Shown: positions 1 to 8,569 of the stretch, one piece after another
Layout of the letters: each line of letters opens with the position of its first letter
How positions within the stretch are numbered: the stretch's first letter is position 1
Origin: an uncultured Pelagibacteraceae bacterium
GTDB taxonomy: Bacteria > Pseudomonadota > Alphaproteobacteria > Pelagibacterales > Pelagibacteraceae
Direction: 5' to 3'
DNA: 54,464 nucleotides
Assembly (NCBI GenBank): GCA_902541285.1
Contig: CACBQD010000012.1
Coordinates: 1-54,464, forward strand
Translations under genes and position numbers: made by a program
The notes under the pieces: model-generated
Databases searched by the model: none
What the model saw: the letters and a program-made list of their open reading frames with translations, nothing else
Told to the model about the DNA's origin: nothing

Positions 1-988
1 GAGCTCCGATACCATAACTTTTTATTAATTGATCCTTTTCCTTAGTTTTAGACTTTTTATCTTTAAATTCTTTAAGTGTTTGAGTAACAGATTTTAGATT
101 TGGATCTCTTATAAAAATCATAACGCAATTACTATGTTTTTTATAATATTTTAAAGTTTTTTCAAATGAGTTAGGTAGTTTTTGATTAATTAGATAATTT
201 TGTACTACATTAGATGAAATGACTCTAACTCTTGGTGATTTACTTTTATTAAGTTTACCCTTAACTAATGCAAAATGCTCAGAACCATCAATTGAGTTCT
301 CAAAAACATAAATTTTAAATTTTTGATTATTTAAATTAATTGTAGATGTTTTTTTTAATTTAATAAGATTTTCTTTTCTTAATCTATATGAAATTAAATC
401 TTCAATTTTTGCAATATGAAGTTTATGTTTACGAGCAAATTTTAATAAGTCATCACCTTTTGCCATCGAACCATCTTCATTCATAATCTCACATATTACG
501 GCCGCTGGAATTTTGTTGCCAAGTCTAGCTATGTCGACAGATGCTTCTGTGTGACCAGCCCTAACTAGCACGCCTCCTTCTCGTGAAATAATTGGAAATA
601 CGTGACCAGGAGAAACTATTTCATTTTTTATTACATTTTTTTTTGTAGCAACTTTTATTGTTCGTGATCGGTCTTTAGCTGAAATACCTGTGGTTATACC
701 CTTCTTAGCCTCTATTGAAATGGTAAAAGCTGTTTGATTTCTTGATTGATTAACAGGAGCCATAAATGTTAACCCAAGTTTATTCGCTTGATCTTTATTT
801 AATGTTAGACAAATTAAGCCTCTGCCATTTTTTGCCATAAAGTTAATTTTTTTAGAATTAACATCACTAGCATTAAATACTAAATCGCCCTCATTTTCAC
901 GATTTTCATCATCAACAAGAATATACATTCCTCCTCTTTTTGAGATGGAAATAATCTTTTCTATTGTGCTAAATTTATTTTTTATCAT
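1..988 (-). CDS. ribBA: RibBA-type protein, DHBP synthase with degenerate GTP cyclohydrolase II domain (3' end off window)
   Basis: The N-terminal ~205 residues are 3,4-dihydroxy-2-butanone 4-phosphate synthase, which makes the four-carbon riboflavin precursor from ribulose 5-phosphate. Visible motifs are DDENRENEGDL and GHTEASVDIARL. The rest aligns with GTP cyclohydrolase II: EHFALVKG is seen, and YGIGA lies at the window edge. The expected zinc/catalytic stretch (HSEC..TGD..G..RCDCG) is absent; the matching region reads SPRVRVISSNVV. The second domain is therefore probably inactive, as in the RibBX-type hybrids known in proteobacteria. The ATG at 988 lies inside the end of ribE (14-bp overlap), so the two are translationally coupled. 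The frame is open to base 1, so the C-terminus lies outside the window. Confidence 0.93.
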   Translation of the reverse strand, partial: MIKNKFSTIEKIISISKRGGMYILVDDENRENEGDLVFNASDVNSKKINFMAKNGRGLICLTLNKDQANKLGLTFMAPVNQSRNQTAFTISIEAKKGITTGISAKDRSRTIKVATKKNVIKNEIVSPGHVFPIISREGGVLVRAGHTEASVDIARLGNKIPAAVICEIMNEDGSMAKGDDLLKFARKHKLHIAKIEDLISYRLRKENLIKLKKTSTINLNNQKFKIYVFENSIDGSEHFALVKGKLNKSKSPRVRVISSNVVQNYLINQKLPNSFEKTLKYYKKHSNCVMIFIRDPNLKSVTQTLKEFKDKKSKTKEKDQLIKSYGIGA

Positions 989-1568
989 TAATAAATTTTT
1001 TTACATATTTAGATAAAATATCTATTTCAATATTAACTAAATCATTTTTTTTAATGTTTGCTAAATTTGTAAGTTTTAATGTATGTGGAATAACCCAAAT
1101 TTCAAATTTATTCTTCTTTATTCTGGCTATGGTTAAAGACACACCATTTATTAAGATTGATGCTTTCTCAACTAAATATTTATAAAATTTTTTATCAATA
1201 CTGAATTCGTAAATTGTAGATTTATCTACATTTGTTAAATTTGTAACTTTACATACAGTATCAACATGACCTTGACAAATATGACCTGAAATATTTTGTC
1301 CATACTTTAAAGGTAATTCTAAATTAACATAATCACCAACATTAGATTTCTTAAATTTTGATTTTCTAATAGTTTCATTTGATAAATAAAATTCAGATAT
1401 ACCCTTTTTATATGATATTAATGTTAAGCAAACACCATCACAGGAAATAGATATACCTAATTGCTTATTAGTTAATTTTAATTTTGACTTGATAAAGACG
1501 TTTATTCCTTTTGCTCTTTTTGTAATATTTGTAATTTTACCTTTATTAAAAATTATTCCATTAAACAT
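975..1568 (-). CDS. ribE: Riboflavin synthase alpha chain
   Basis: This enzyme dismutates two 6,7-dimethyl-8-ribityllumazines to riboflavin and the pyrimidinedione, the last step of riboflavin synthesis. The 197-residue protein starts MFNGIIFNKGKI, a version of the family MFTGII..G opening. It has two tandem lumazine-binding barrels (about 1-97 and 98-190), with GVCLTL in the first and the repeat-equivalent GVSLTI in the second. GHICQGHVDTVCKV marks the domain junction. It directly follows ribD (stop and start adjacent at 1568/1569) and overlaps ribBA, so it is in the middle of a rib operon. The C-terminus is Lys-rich, as is common in this genome. Confidence 0.95.
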   Translation of the reverse strand: MFNGIIFNKGKITNITKRAKGINVFIKSKLKLTNKQLGISISCDGVCLTLISYKKGISEFYLSNETIRKSKFKKSNVGDYVNLELPLKYGQNISGHICQGHVDTVCKVTNLTNVDKSTIYEFSIDKKFYKYLVEKASILINGVSLTIARIKKNKFEIWVIPHTLKLTNLANIKKNDLVNIEIDILSKYVKKFINDKK

Positions 1569-2663
1569 TTACTGATACCTAAAAAGTTTATCTTTATCTA
1601 AAAATGTATTAATTTGAGATCTTTTTTTAAATTTTTTAGACAATAAATCAATAAAAGAATTCAAACCAACCGAATTTTTTAAATTAATTTTATTACCAGC
1701 TTTGAATAAATAGAAATCATTTATTAAATTGTTGTTTAAAAAAGATTTTAAAAGATTTGGACCCGACTCAAGTAATAAATTTGCATAACCTAATGAGTAT
1801 ATTTTTTTTAAAATAGTATTTAAATCAAAACTATTATTTTCTATTTTCATAAAAACGAGTTTTGCATTTTTATTTTTAAATTTATTAATAATATTTTTAT
1901 CTTTTTTATTATGAAAAATATAAGTTTTATTTGAGTTAGGTTTTAACACTTTGGAATTTATTTTAGTCTTCAAATCTTTATCAATAATAAATTTTACTGG
2001 TGAAAACTTTTCTAAACCTTGAATTCTACAATTTAAATTAGGATTGTCAGAGTTAATAGTTTTATAAGATGTTAAAATTGCTTGATTTCTATATCTTAAT
2101 AAATGAGATACTTTATGAGAATGTTCATTTGTAATTTTTTTTTTAAATAAATAAATTTTATTATTTTTTGAAACAGCTAATTTTCCAGTAACGTATGGAA
2201 TATTATTAAATTTTGAGAATTTATAATCTTTGTAAAAATGATTTGCCTCATTTTTAATTAAACCAATCTTAGCCAAAATATTATTTTTTTTTAAAACGCT
2301 TTTTGTTTTTTTTGCTGTTCGTTTATCAAAATCTTCAATCGAATAATTAACTAATTTAATCTTTTTTTTTATAATAATGTTTGTGCAAGGTGGTGTTTTT
2401 CCATAATGGACGCAAGGTTCTAATGTTACATACATATTTGAATTTTTGAAATTTATTTTATTATTTTTTAAGGCTGCTACTTCAGCATGAGGTCTGCCAT
2501 TAATATCTGTCTTTCCGTAAGAAATGATTTCATCTTTATGTGTTACTACACATCCAACCGATGGATTTAGTCCTGTTAACCCTTTATTTTGATTAGCAAG
2601 TTCTAGTGCCAATCTCATGAATGCTTTACTTTTTTCTGATGATTTATCTTTTCTTAAAGACAT
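1569..2663 (-). CDS. ribD: Bifunctional riboflavin biosynthesis deaminase/reductase RibD
   Basis: RibD deaminates and then reduces the pyrimidine made by GTP cyclohydrolase II. The N-terminal cytidine-deaminase-like domain has the zinc site [10 protein letters not shown] followed by [12 protein letters not shown]. The C-terminal reductase half (from ~150) is divergent and Lys/Asn-rich but keeps [16 protein letters not shown] chose the ATG at 2663 ([13 protein letters not shown], 364 aa). It gives a normal short leader and a 20-bp overlap with nrdR. An upstream ATG at 2726 would run deeper into nrdR and add residues not expected in the family; a shorter start at 2618 (MRLALELAN) is possible. 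The order nrdR-ribD-ribE-ribBA is typical of alphaproteobacteria. Confidence 0.92.
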   Translation of the reverse strand: MSLRKDKSSEKSKAFMRLALELANQNKGLTGLNPSVGCVVTHKDEIISYGKTDINGRPHAEVAALKNNKINFKNSNMYVTLEPCVHYGKTPPCTNIIIKKKIKLVNYSIEDFDKRTAKKTKSVLKKNNILAKIGLIKNEANHFYKDYKFSKFNNIPYVTGKLAVSKNNKIYLFKKKITNEHSHKVSHLLRYRNQAILTSYKTINSDNPNLNCRIQGLEKFSPVKFIIDKDLKTKINSKVLKPNSNKTYIFHNKKDKNIINKFKNKNAKLVFMKIENNSFDLNTILKKIYSLGYANLLLESGPNLLKSFLNNNLINDFYLFKAGNKINLKNSVGLNSFIDLLSKKFKKRSQINTFLDKDKLFRYQ

Positions 2664-3102
2664 CGATTTTATCAACAAATTGAACGAAGTCTTTTTCTTC
2701 TCTAAAATTTCTATATACTGATGCAAATCTTACATATGCAACTGGGTCCAATTCTTTTAATCCGTCCATTACCATTGTGCCTATTGTGTTCGAAGAAATT
2801 TCACTTTGACCAAATTCTTCTAGTGATCGAGAAATTTTAGAAATAAATTTTTCTACTGTTTCAGTATCAAGAGGTCTTTTTTTTAGAGCTACATAAATGG
2901 ATTTAGACAATTTATCTCTATCAAATGGTGATTTTCTTCCATTTTTTTTAACAATGGTTAGCTCACGAAATTGAACTCTTTCAAATGTAGTAAATCTTTG
3001 TCCACAGCTACAAAGCCTCCTTCTTCTTATAGCTGTTCCATCTTCAGTAGGTCTAGAATCTACAACTGAAGTTTCACCTTTTTTATCACAGGGACAAATC
3101 AT
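2644..3102 (-). CDS. nrdR: Transcriptional repressor NrdR with altered zinc ribbon
   Basis: NrdR represses ribonucleotide reductase genes when its ATP-cone binds (d)ATP. At 152 residues the length is normal. The diagnostic [15 protein letters not shown] and RFTTFERVQ blocks are intact, and the ATP-cone runs from ~49 ([15 protein letters not shown]). The zinc-ribbon cysteines are odd. The first pair reads C3-P-C5 instead of C-P-x-C, and the second reads C31-S-C33 instead of C-x-x-C. The frame is uninterrupted and both deviations are clear in the DNA. Metal binding may use a CxC/CxC geometry or be weakened. The gene lies between glyA and ribD, the usual alphaproteobacterial position. Confidence 0.95.
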   Translation of the reverse strand: MICPCDKKGETSVVDSRPTEDGTAIRRRRLCSCGQRFTTFERVQFRELTIVKKNGRKSPFDRDKLSKSIYVALKKRPLDTETVEKFISKISRSLEEFGQSEISSNTIGTMVMDGLKELDPVAYVRFASVYRNFREEKDFVQFVDKIDVFKKR

Positions 3103-3108
3103 AATTCA

Positions 3109-4419
3109 TTATCCCAAATTTTTATAAATTGGGAAATTTGAACATAAATCAACAACTTCTTTTCTTACTTCGTCTTCTATTTTAGTATTATCATCGGGGT
3201 TGGATGACAAACCTTTAATTACTTTAGTAATTAACTCACCAACTATTTTAAATTCATTTAAACCAAATCCTCGAGTAGTTGCTGCCTGAGAACCTAGTCT
3301 TATACCTGATGTTACCATTGGACTTTCTGTATCAAATGGAATTCCATTTTTATTACACGTTATATTAGCGCGTGATAAACTTTCAGCTGCAGCATTACCT
3401 TTAACACCAAAAGGTCTTAAATCTACCAACATTAAATGAGTATCAGTTCCTCCAGAATAAATCTTAAATCCATTTGTTTTTAATGTTTCTGCAAGTATTT
3501 TTGCATTAGCTAAAACATTAGATATATATTCTTTGAAAGAAGGTTCTAATGCCTCTTTAAATCCAACTGCTTTTGCAGCTATTATATGCATCAGAGGGCC
3601 GCCCTGATAACCAGGAAATACAGCTGTATTAATTTTTTTATAAATATCTTCGTGATTTGTTAAAATAATTCCACCTCTGGCACTTCTAAAAACTTTATGA
3701 GTTGTAGATGTTACAACATGAGCATGATCAACAGGATTTGGATAACCTTTACCAGCAACAAGACCTGAAAAGTGAGCCATATCTACCATAAAGAATGCTC
3801 CAACCTTATCAGCAATTTCTCTGAATCTTTTAAAATCAATAACCCTAGAATATGCGCTACCTCCAGCAATTATAAGTTTAGGTTTATTTTCAATTGCTAA
3901 TCTTTCAACTTCATCATAGTCGATTAATTCAGAGGTTTTATCCACATCATAGCTTATTGCATTAAACCATTTGCCTGACATCGCAATTTTAAGTCCATGA
4001 GTAATATGGCCACCAGAATTTAAACTCATTCCCATAAAAGTATCACCTGGCTTTAATAATGCTAAAAACACTGCTCCATTAGCTTGCGCGCCAGAATGAG
4101 GTTGTGAATTCGCAAATTTACAATTAAAGAGTTTTTTTAATCTATCATTAGCAAGTGACTCAGCAACATCAACATGTTCGCAACCGTTATAATATCTTTT
4201 ACCTGGGTAACCTTCGGCATACTTATTTGTTAGTACCGAACCTTGTGCCTCTAAAACAGCTTGTGAAACAATGTTTTCTGATGCAATTAATTCGATATGA
4301 TTTTGTTGTCTGATTAATTCTTTATTTACTGCATCAAATATTTCTGGATCAGCTTCAGACAATTTTTTTTCAAAAAAGTTTTCATATTGAGTATTTAAAT
4401 ATTTTTTTTCACTAGACAT
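3109..4419 (-). CDS. glyA: Serine hydroxymethyltransferase
   Basis: This PLP enzyme interconverts serine and glycine with 5,10-methylene-tetrahydrofolate, a central step for an organism that oxidises sarcosine-type C1 donors. The 436 residues match the family length. [23 protein letters not shown] and [13 protein letters not shown] are seen; the PLP-binding lysine is K242. The gene follows rpiB by 8 bp and precedes nrdR by 6 bp. No glycine riboswitch-like leader can fit here, so any control must come from the upstream promoter of the cluster. Confidence 0.98.
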   Translation of the reverse strand: MSSEKKYLNTQYENFFEKKLSEADPEIFDAVNKELIRQQNHIELIASENIVSQAVLEAQGSVLTNKYAEGYPGKRYYNGCEHVDVAESLANDRLKKLFNCKFANSQPHSGAQANGAVFLALLKPGDTFMGMSLNSGGHITHGLKIAMSGKWFNAISYDVDKTSELIDYDEVERLAIENKPKLIIAGGSAYSRVIDFKRFREIADKVGAFFMVDMAHFSGLVAGKGYPNPVDHAHVVTSTTHKVFRSARGGIILTNHEDIYKKINTAVFPGYQGGPLMHIIAAKAVGFKEALEPSFKEYISNVLANAKILAETLKTNGFKIYSGGTDTHLMLVDLRPFGVKGNAAAESLSRANITCNKNGIPFDTESPMVTSGIRLGSQAATTRGFGLNEFKIVGELITKVIKGLSSNPDDNTKIEDEVRKEVVDLCSNFPIYKNLG

Positions 4420-4427
4420 TTATTTAC

Positions 4428-4853
4428 CTATATTTTTTTAATTCTTTTTGTATGTCTACCGCCTTCAAACTCAGTTTTTAGAAAGCTCTCAACACATTTT
4501 AAGGCAACTGTTTTTTTAATAAGCCTTTCTCCTAATGTTATAACATTTGCATCATTATGCAATCGCGATAATTTGGCATTTTTTACTGAATAGCATAAAG
4601 CTGCGCGTATTCCCTTATTTTTGTTTGCAGCAATAGACATTCCTACTCCTGAACCACAAACAAGTATTCCTACATGATTCTTATTTTTTGCTACATGTTT
4701 ACAAAGTTTATGAGCAAAATCAGGGTAATCAACGGACTTCTTATTTTGTTTTGGTCCCAGATCTTTTATTGGATAATTTTTATTAAAATATTTTAAAATA
4801 TTCTTTTTTAAATTAAATCCACCATGATCTGAAGCAATAAAAATTTTTTTCAA
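4428..4853 (-). CDS. rpiB: Ribose 5-phosphate isomerase B
   Basis: RpiB interconverts ribose 5-phosphate and ribulose 5-phosphate in the pentose phosphate pathway. The product is the substrate of the DHBP synthase encoded further down the same strand. It is a 141-aa single-domain LacAB/RpiB fold. IASDHGGFNLK lies at the N-terminus, and the active-site loop VCGSGVGMSIAANK has the catalytic cysteine. RLHNDANVITLGER is the phosphate-binding region. The start is one base after the stop of the oxygenase gene, which implies co-transcription. Confidence 0.96.
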   Translation of the reverse strand: MKKIFIASDHGGFNLKKNILKYFNKNYPIKDLGPKQNKKSVDYPDFAHKLCKHVAKNKNHVGILVCGSGVGMSIAANKNKGIRAALCYSVKNAKLSRLHNDANVITLGERLIKKTVALKCVESFLKTEFEGGRHTKRIKKI

Positions 4854-4854
4854 T

Positions 4855-5445
4855 TTAATTAAATTTGTAATTTAAAACACAAGCAACAAGGTGAACTCTA
4901 TTTTCTTCACCCCCATTAAATGCATTGTGATATTTAGTATTATTAGTAATCCAAACAGAGCCATCTGCTGGCATATGTTTTGCAACATTATCAACAACCA
5001 TTATTGCTCCGGGATTTGTGTATATAGGTATATGAAGCCTTGGCTCAGGATCTCTATGCCAACTCAATGTTGATCTTGGCTCTTTAAGAAGAAGTCTCAT
5101 CCTACCTAATTTATACTTTTTCGTTAATTGATCATAAACTTCTTTGAAATAAGTATTTTTAAAATCGTCAACAAATTCTGTATATTTATGTTCATCAATT
5201 TTACTTTCCCTCTGTACCTCAACACCTGTACTATCTGGCTTAGTCCAATAAATTCCTCTTACATTATTTCCTTTAACAGAATCTGGATCACCTGGAATTT
5301 GATTTAAAGGTATACCAGCGAAGTGAGGTATTCCAAGACTTGTATCAAAACCTTTTATTTTTAATACTTCATCGCAAGCTTGTTTTAATTTTATGATATC
5401 AAATTTTACATCTTGTTTTTGAAAATCATTGAATAATTGTGACAT
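4855..5445 (-). CDS. Aspartyl/asparaginyl beta-hydroxylase-like 2OG-Fe(II) oxygenase
   Basis: This 196-residue protein has the C-terminal double-stranded beta-helix signature of the Asp/Asn beta-hydroxylase family. WHRDPEPRLHIPI contains H130, D132 and the family R/H pair R136/H138. YHNAFNGGEENRVHL gives the distal metal ligand H173 and the likely 2-oxoglutarate-binding R183. Unlike animal AspH, which has His-x-Gly, this protein has His-x-Asp, so a complete facial triad is present. No signal peptide or transmembrane segment is seen, so it should act in the cytoplasm. The substrate is unknown. It heads the minus-strand run into rpiB-glyA-nrdR-rib and starts divergently from hemB. Confidence 0.8.
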   Translation of the reverse strand: MSQLFNDFQKQDVKFDIIKLKQACDEVLKIKGFDTSLGIPHFAGIPLNQIPGDPDSVKGNNVRGIYWTKPDSTGVEVQRESKIDEHKYTEFVDDFKNTYFKEVYDQLTKKYKLGRMRLLLKEPRSTLSWHRDPEPRLHIPIYTNPGAIMVVDNVAKHMPADGSVWITNNTKYHNAFNGGEENRVHLVACVLNYKFN

Positions 5446-5469
5446 CGATGCTCTACTATCTTATAGACT

Positions 5470-5500
5470 ATTATATTAAATATTACTATTGTCGCATCAA
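5470..5500 (-). promoter_or_regulatory. Candidate promoter for the oxygenase-rpiB-glyA-nrdR-rib run
   Basis: In the 70-bp divergent spacer to hemB, the minus strand shows a perfect TATAAT (5470-5475). It is preceded at 19 bp by TTGATG (5495-5500). The -10 match is strong, but the spacer is longer than ideal. In an AT-rich spacer such matches arise easily, so this is tentative. Confidence 0.35.
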
Positions 5501-5515
5501 AAAAATTAATTGATA

Positions 5516-6502
5516 ATGATTATCACAGGTAGCTATCCTAATTTAAGATTGAGAAGATCAAGAAAATTTGGTTGGTCTAGAAGATTGGTTCAAGATAATG
5601 ATCTATCTTATAATGATTTTATTTTACCTATCTTTCTTACTGAAGGTAAAGCTAAAAAGGTTCCAATCAATTCTATGCCAAATGTATTTAGGTATTCTAT
5701 TGATAAGATAAAAAGTGTAGTTGATAAAGCATTAAAATTGGGAATACCAATGGTTGCATTATTTCCTCATACAAATCCAAAAAAAAAAGATGAACATGGA
5801 AACGAAGCATTAAATGAAAATAATTTAGTTTGCCAAGCAATAAAATTAATTAAAAAAAATTATAAAAATGAAATTGGAATAATGTGTGATGTTGCATTAG
5901 ATCCATATACATCACATGGTCATGATGGAATAATTAAAAAAAATGAAATTTTAAATGATGAAACATTAGAAATCTTGATTAAACAATCAATATTGCAGGC
6001 AAAAATGGGGTGCGATGTGATTGCACCATCAGATATGATGGATGGTAGAGTTTTAAAAATTCGTAAAGCTTTAGATAAAAATAATCTTAAAGATGTTCAA
6101 ATTTTATCATATGCTGTTAAGTATGCATCAAGTTTTTATGGCCCATTCAGAAATGCTGTTGGATCAAGAAGTCTCTTAAAAGGAGACAAAAAAACTTATC
6201 AAATGGATTTTAAAAATAATTATGAATCATTAAGAGAAGTTGCATTAGATATAAAAGAAGGAGCAGACATGATTATAGTAAAACCAGGGATGCCTTATCT
6301 TGATATAATTAGGGAAGTTAAGAATAATTTTAAAATTCCAGTTATTGCATATCAAGTATCAGGGGAATATAGTCTGATACAAAATGCAATTTCAAAGAAT
6401 ATATTAGATAAAAAATCGATATACGAAAGCCTAGTTTCTTTTAAAAGAGCTGGAGCAAATGCAATTATAACGTATTTTGCTGATCAAATAAAACTAGATT
6501 AA
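5516..6502 (+). CDS. hemB: Delta-aminolevulinic acid dehydratase (porphobilinogen synthase)
   Basis: HemB condenses two 5-aminolevulinate molecules to porphobilinogen in haem synthesis. I chose the ATG at 5516 (MIITGSYPNLRLRR, 328 aa) rather than the TTG six bases upstream. Catalytic lysines sit in SYAVKYASSF and in MIIVKPGMPYLD. The metal loop reads DVALDPYTSHGHDGI, with Asp where zinc enzymes have Cys. This is the pattern of magnesium-responsive, zinc-independent alphaproteobacterial enzymes, and it would spare zinc. The gene stands alone on the plus strand, and its last 9 bp overlap the end of recO. Confidence 0.97.
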   Translation: MIITGSYPNLRLRRSRKFGWSRRLVQDNDLSYNDFILPIFLTEGKAKKVPINSMPNVFRYSIDKIKSVVDKALKLGIPMVALFPHTNPKKKDEHGNEALNENNLVCQAIKLIKKNYKNEIGIMCDVALDPYTSHGHDGIIKKNEILNDETLEILIKQSILQAKMGCDVIAPSDMMDGRVLKIRKALDKNNLKDVQILSYAVKYASSFYGPFRNAVGSRSLLKGDKKTYQMDFKNNYESLREVALDIKEGADMIIVKPGMPYLDIIREVKNNFKIPVIAYQVSGEYSLIQNAISKNILDKKSIYESLVSFKRAGANAIITYFADQIKLD

Positions 6503-7174
6503 TTTTAGAGAATTTTGAAAATTAAATCTTGTTTTGGGAAAATTAAGATTATTTGGTTTAACTATTGTTTTGTCTAAAAAGTCTCCTACAATTTTTAAAG
6601 CATCAAAAGTATCTTCAAAGCTTATATCTTCTTCATCTTTATTTACTAAAAAATTTGGAATAATTTTGCCAGAATTTTTTAATTTATAATTAATTTTATT
6701 ACCTTCAGAAACTTTTTCTACATAATCATTAAAGTCTATGTCATATCCAATTAATTTATAAAAGTTTAACTCCCAATTTACAAACTTTGAAAGCCACTCT
6801 TCGTCTTTTAATATCTCAAAATAATTATCAATTAAGCGAAAAATCTCTCTATTTTTTTCGTTCTCTACTGTTAAAATTTTAATCAAATTCATTGTATAAA
6901 TTATACAAAGGAGTTTTTGCCTGTCTTCTAAAAAGTAAGGAGTTTTAAATTCATCTATTTCAACTTTTAAAGAACCAATTTTTGATTGAGATTTTGAATT
7001 ATAATTTATATGCAATTTATTACCCTCAAATAGGTAGTTTTTTATTTTTTTTGAAGTTCCTCCAAAAATAATTCCTGAAATTTTTCCATGATCTTCAGTA
7101 TAAAATTCAGATATTACAGAATTTTCATTATATTTATTTTTTGAAAGTAAGTAACCTTTGTCTTGCCAATTCAT
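6494..7174 (-). CDS. recO: DNA repair protein RecO
   Basis: RecO helps load RecA on gaps during RecFOR recombination. It is recognised by the N-terminal OB-fold opening MNWQDKGYLLSKNKYNENS and the segment GKISGIIFGGTSKK, followed by the helical C-terminal domain. The length (226 aa) is normal. No zinc-finger cysteines are seen in the C-terminal half. The start overlaps the rnc stop by one base. The GTPase gene era, usually between rnc and recO, is not there. The 3' end overlaps hemB on the opposite strand. Confidence 0.9.
   Translation of the reverse strand: MNWQDKGYLLSKNKYNENSVISEFYTEDHGKISGIIFGGTSKKIKNYLFEGNKLHINYNSKSQSKIGSLKVEIDEFKTPYFLEDRQKLLCIIYTMNLIKILTVENEKNREIFRLIDNYFEILKDEEWLSKFVNWELNFYKLIGYDIDFNDYVEKVSEGNKINYKLKNSGKIIPNFLVNKDEEDISFEDTFDALKIVGDFLDKTIVKPNNLNFPKTRFNFQNSLKLI
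6497..6528. terminator. AT-only dyad across the hemB/recO junction, possible bidirectional terminator
   Basis: GATTAATTTT at 6497-6506 is nearly inverted at 6518-6528 (AAAATTAAATC), with an 11-base loop. T-tracts occur on each strand. It straddles the overlapping stop codons of hemB and recO. The stem holds only one G-C pair, so it is weak and may reflect base composition. Confidence 0.3.
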
Positions 7175-7836
7175 TATATTTTAATAGTTTCTAGAAGTTT
7201 CATAGCTGCAGCTTGTTCTGCATTTTTTTTTGAACTACCATCGGCGATAACTATTTTGCTATCCTTAATTTTTACACTGATTTTAAAATTTGGTTTATGT
7301 CTTGGCCCTGTATTAGAAATAAGTTTATATATCGGCAAAGTTTTAAATTTCTTCAATGAGTATTCTTGTAATCTTGTTTTGGAATCGATCACAGTAACAT
7401 CTGATAAGTTTAAATAATTTTTCCAATAATTTAATATAAATTTAGAGGAAGCTTCAAAACCTTTATCTATATAAATTGCACCAATTAATGACTCACAACA
7501 ATCAGATATAATTTTCTTTTCTATATTTACTTTCTTTTTCTTTTCAGTGTTTCCGGTTAATATATAATTATCCAAATCTAATTCCTTACCAATTTCAAAA
7601 CATTTATTTTTGTTAACTAAATTTGCAAGCTTTTTGTCAATTATACCAACTTTTTCATTTGGATATAACTCTAGTAGTTTCTTTGATATTACAAATCCCA
7701 AAACCCTATCACCTAAAAATTCTAATTTTTCATAATTATTTTTTGTATCGAAACTTTTGTGTGTTAAGGCTTGTGTCAATATTTGAACATTTTTGAAACT
7801 AATACCTATTTTCTTTTGTAGTTTGTTTAACTTCAT
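7174..7836 (-). CDS. rnc: Ribonuclease III
   Basis: RNase III cleaves double-stranded RNA, including the rRNA precursor. The 220-residue protein has the signature YEKLEFLGDRVLGF; D43 and E115 (SDCCESLIGAIYIDKG) are the key metal ligands. A C-terminal dsRNA-binding domain (~150-220) ends in the conserved KKNAEQAAAMKLLE. It lies between lepB and recO with 4-bp and 1-bp junctions, in one operon. Confidence 0.97.
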   Translation of the reverse strand: MKLNKLQKKIGISFKNVQILTQALTHKSFDTKNNYEKLEFLGDRVLGFVISKKLLELYPNEKVGIIDKKLANLVNKNKCFEIGKELDLDNYILTGNTEKKKKVNIEKKIISDCCESLIGAIYIDKGFEASSKFILNYWKNYLNLSDVTVIDSKTRLQEYSLKKFKTLPIYKLISNTGPRHKPNFKISVKIKDSKIVIADGSSKKNAEQAAAMKLLETIKI

Positions 7837-7840
7837 TTAT

Positions 7841-8569
7841 TTAAATTATTTTATTAAAAAATCTTTCAAATCGAACTATTTCATTCCATTTGAAAATATT
7901 AAAAATACTTCCTTTCCTTGGATTAGATGAAAAAAATAAAATTCGAGCTTTTCCTACTAAATTATTTTGATTGACATAACCAACCTCGGATAGGAATCTA
8001 CTGTCTTTAGAACAATCTCTATTGTCACCTAAGAAAAAATAATGATTTTCAGGAACAATGTATTTATCTGAATTAGAAAATGTTGCATCAGTTCTATATG
8101 CAGCTAAATAACTTTTTCCATTTGGAAGTTTTTCTTCAAATATATTGACATTAATTTGGGATGATCCGCAATATAACTTATCATTTTTGCTTTTAATTGT
8201 TTTTAATACTTGATTAGAGTTTATATATAAATCACCGTCAATAAACTGTATTGTATCGCCTGGTAAACCAATCAATCTTTTAATGTAATCTGTACGATTA
8301 TCAGCAGGTGTTTTAAAAACTATAACATCTCCTCTTTTAGGATTTTTATTTAATATACGTCCTTTAAAAATAGGAGGACTAAAAGGAAATGAATGTTTAC
8401 TATATCCGTAAGAAAATTTTGTAACAAATAATCTGTCACCCACAAGCAAGTTAGTTTCCATTGATGATGATGGTATATAAAAAGGCTGGATTAATATTGA
8501 TCTTATAAATACTGCAATTATTAACGCATAAAATAATGTTTTGGTATTATCAATTATGAAATTTTTCAT
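7841..8569 (-). CDS. lepB: Signal peptidase I
   Basis: This membrane serine protease removes signal peptides from exported proteins. A transmembrane segment covers about residues 9-28 (TLFYALIIAVFIRSILIQPF). It is followed by the active-site serine motif IPSSSMETNLLVGD (S36) and the catalytic lysine in DYIKRLIGLPGD (K97). The C-terminal box is YFFLGDNRDCSKDSRF. The length, 242 aa, is typical of alphaproteobacteria. Its start overlaps acpS by 4 bp (ATGA). Confidence 0.97.
   Translation of the reverse strand: MKNFIIDNTKTLFYALIIAVFIRSILIQPFYIPSSSMETNLLVGDRLFVTKFSYGYSKHSFPFSPPIFKGRILNKNPKRGDVIVFKTPADNRTDYIKRLIGLPGDTIQFIDGDLYINSNQVLKTIKSKNDKLYCGSSQINVNIFEEKLPNGKSYLAAYRTDATFSNSDKYIVPENHYFFLGDNRDCSKDSRFLSEVGYVNQNNLVGKARILFFSSNPRKGSIFNIFKWNEIVRFERFFNKII

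Noticed and set aside
2664..2726. Upstream ribD start at 2726
   Set aside because: It would extend the overlap with nrdR to 83 bp and add 21 residues with no family counterpart; the ATG at 2663 is enough.
3109..4427. Glycine riboswitch near glyA
   Set aside because: The glyA start is 8 bp from rpiB; there is no leader long enough for an aptamer.
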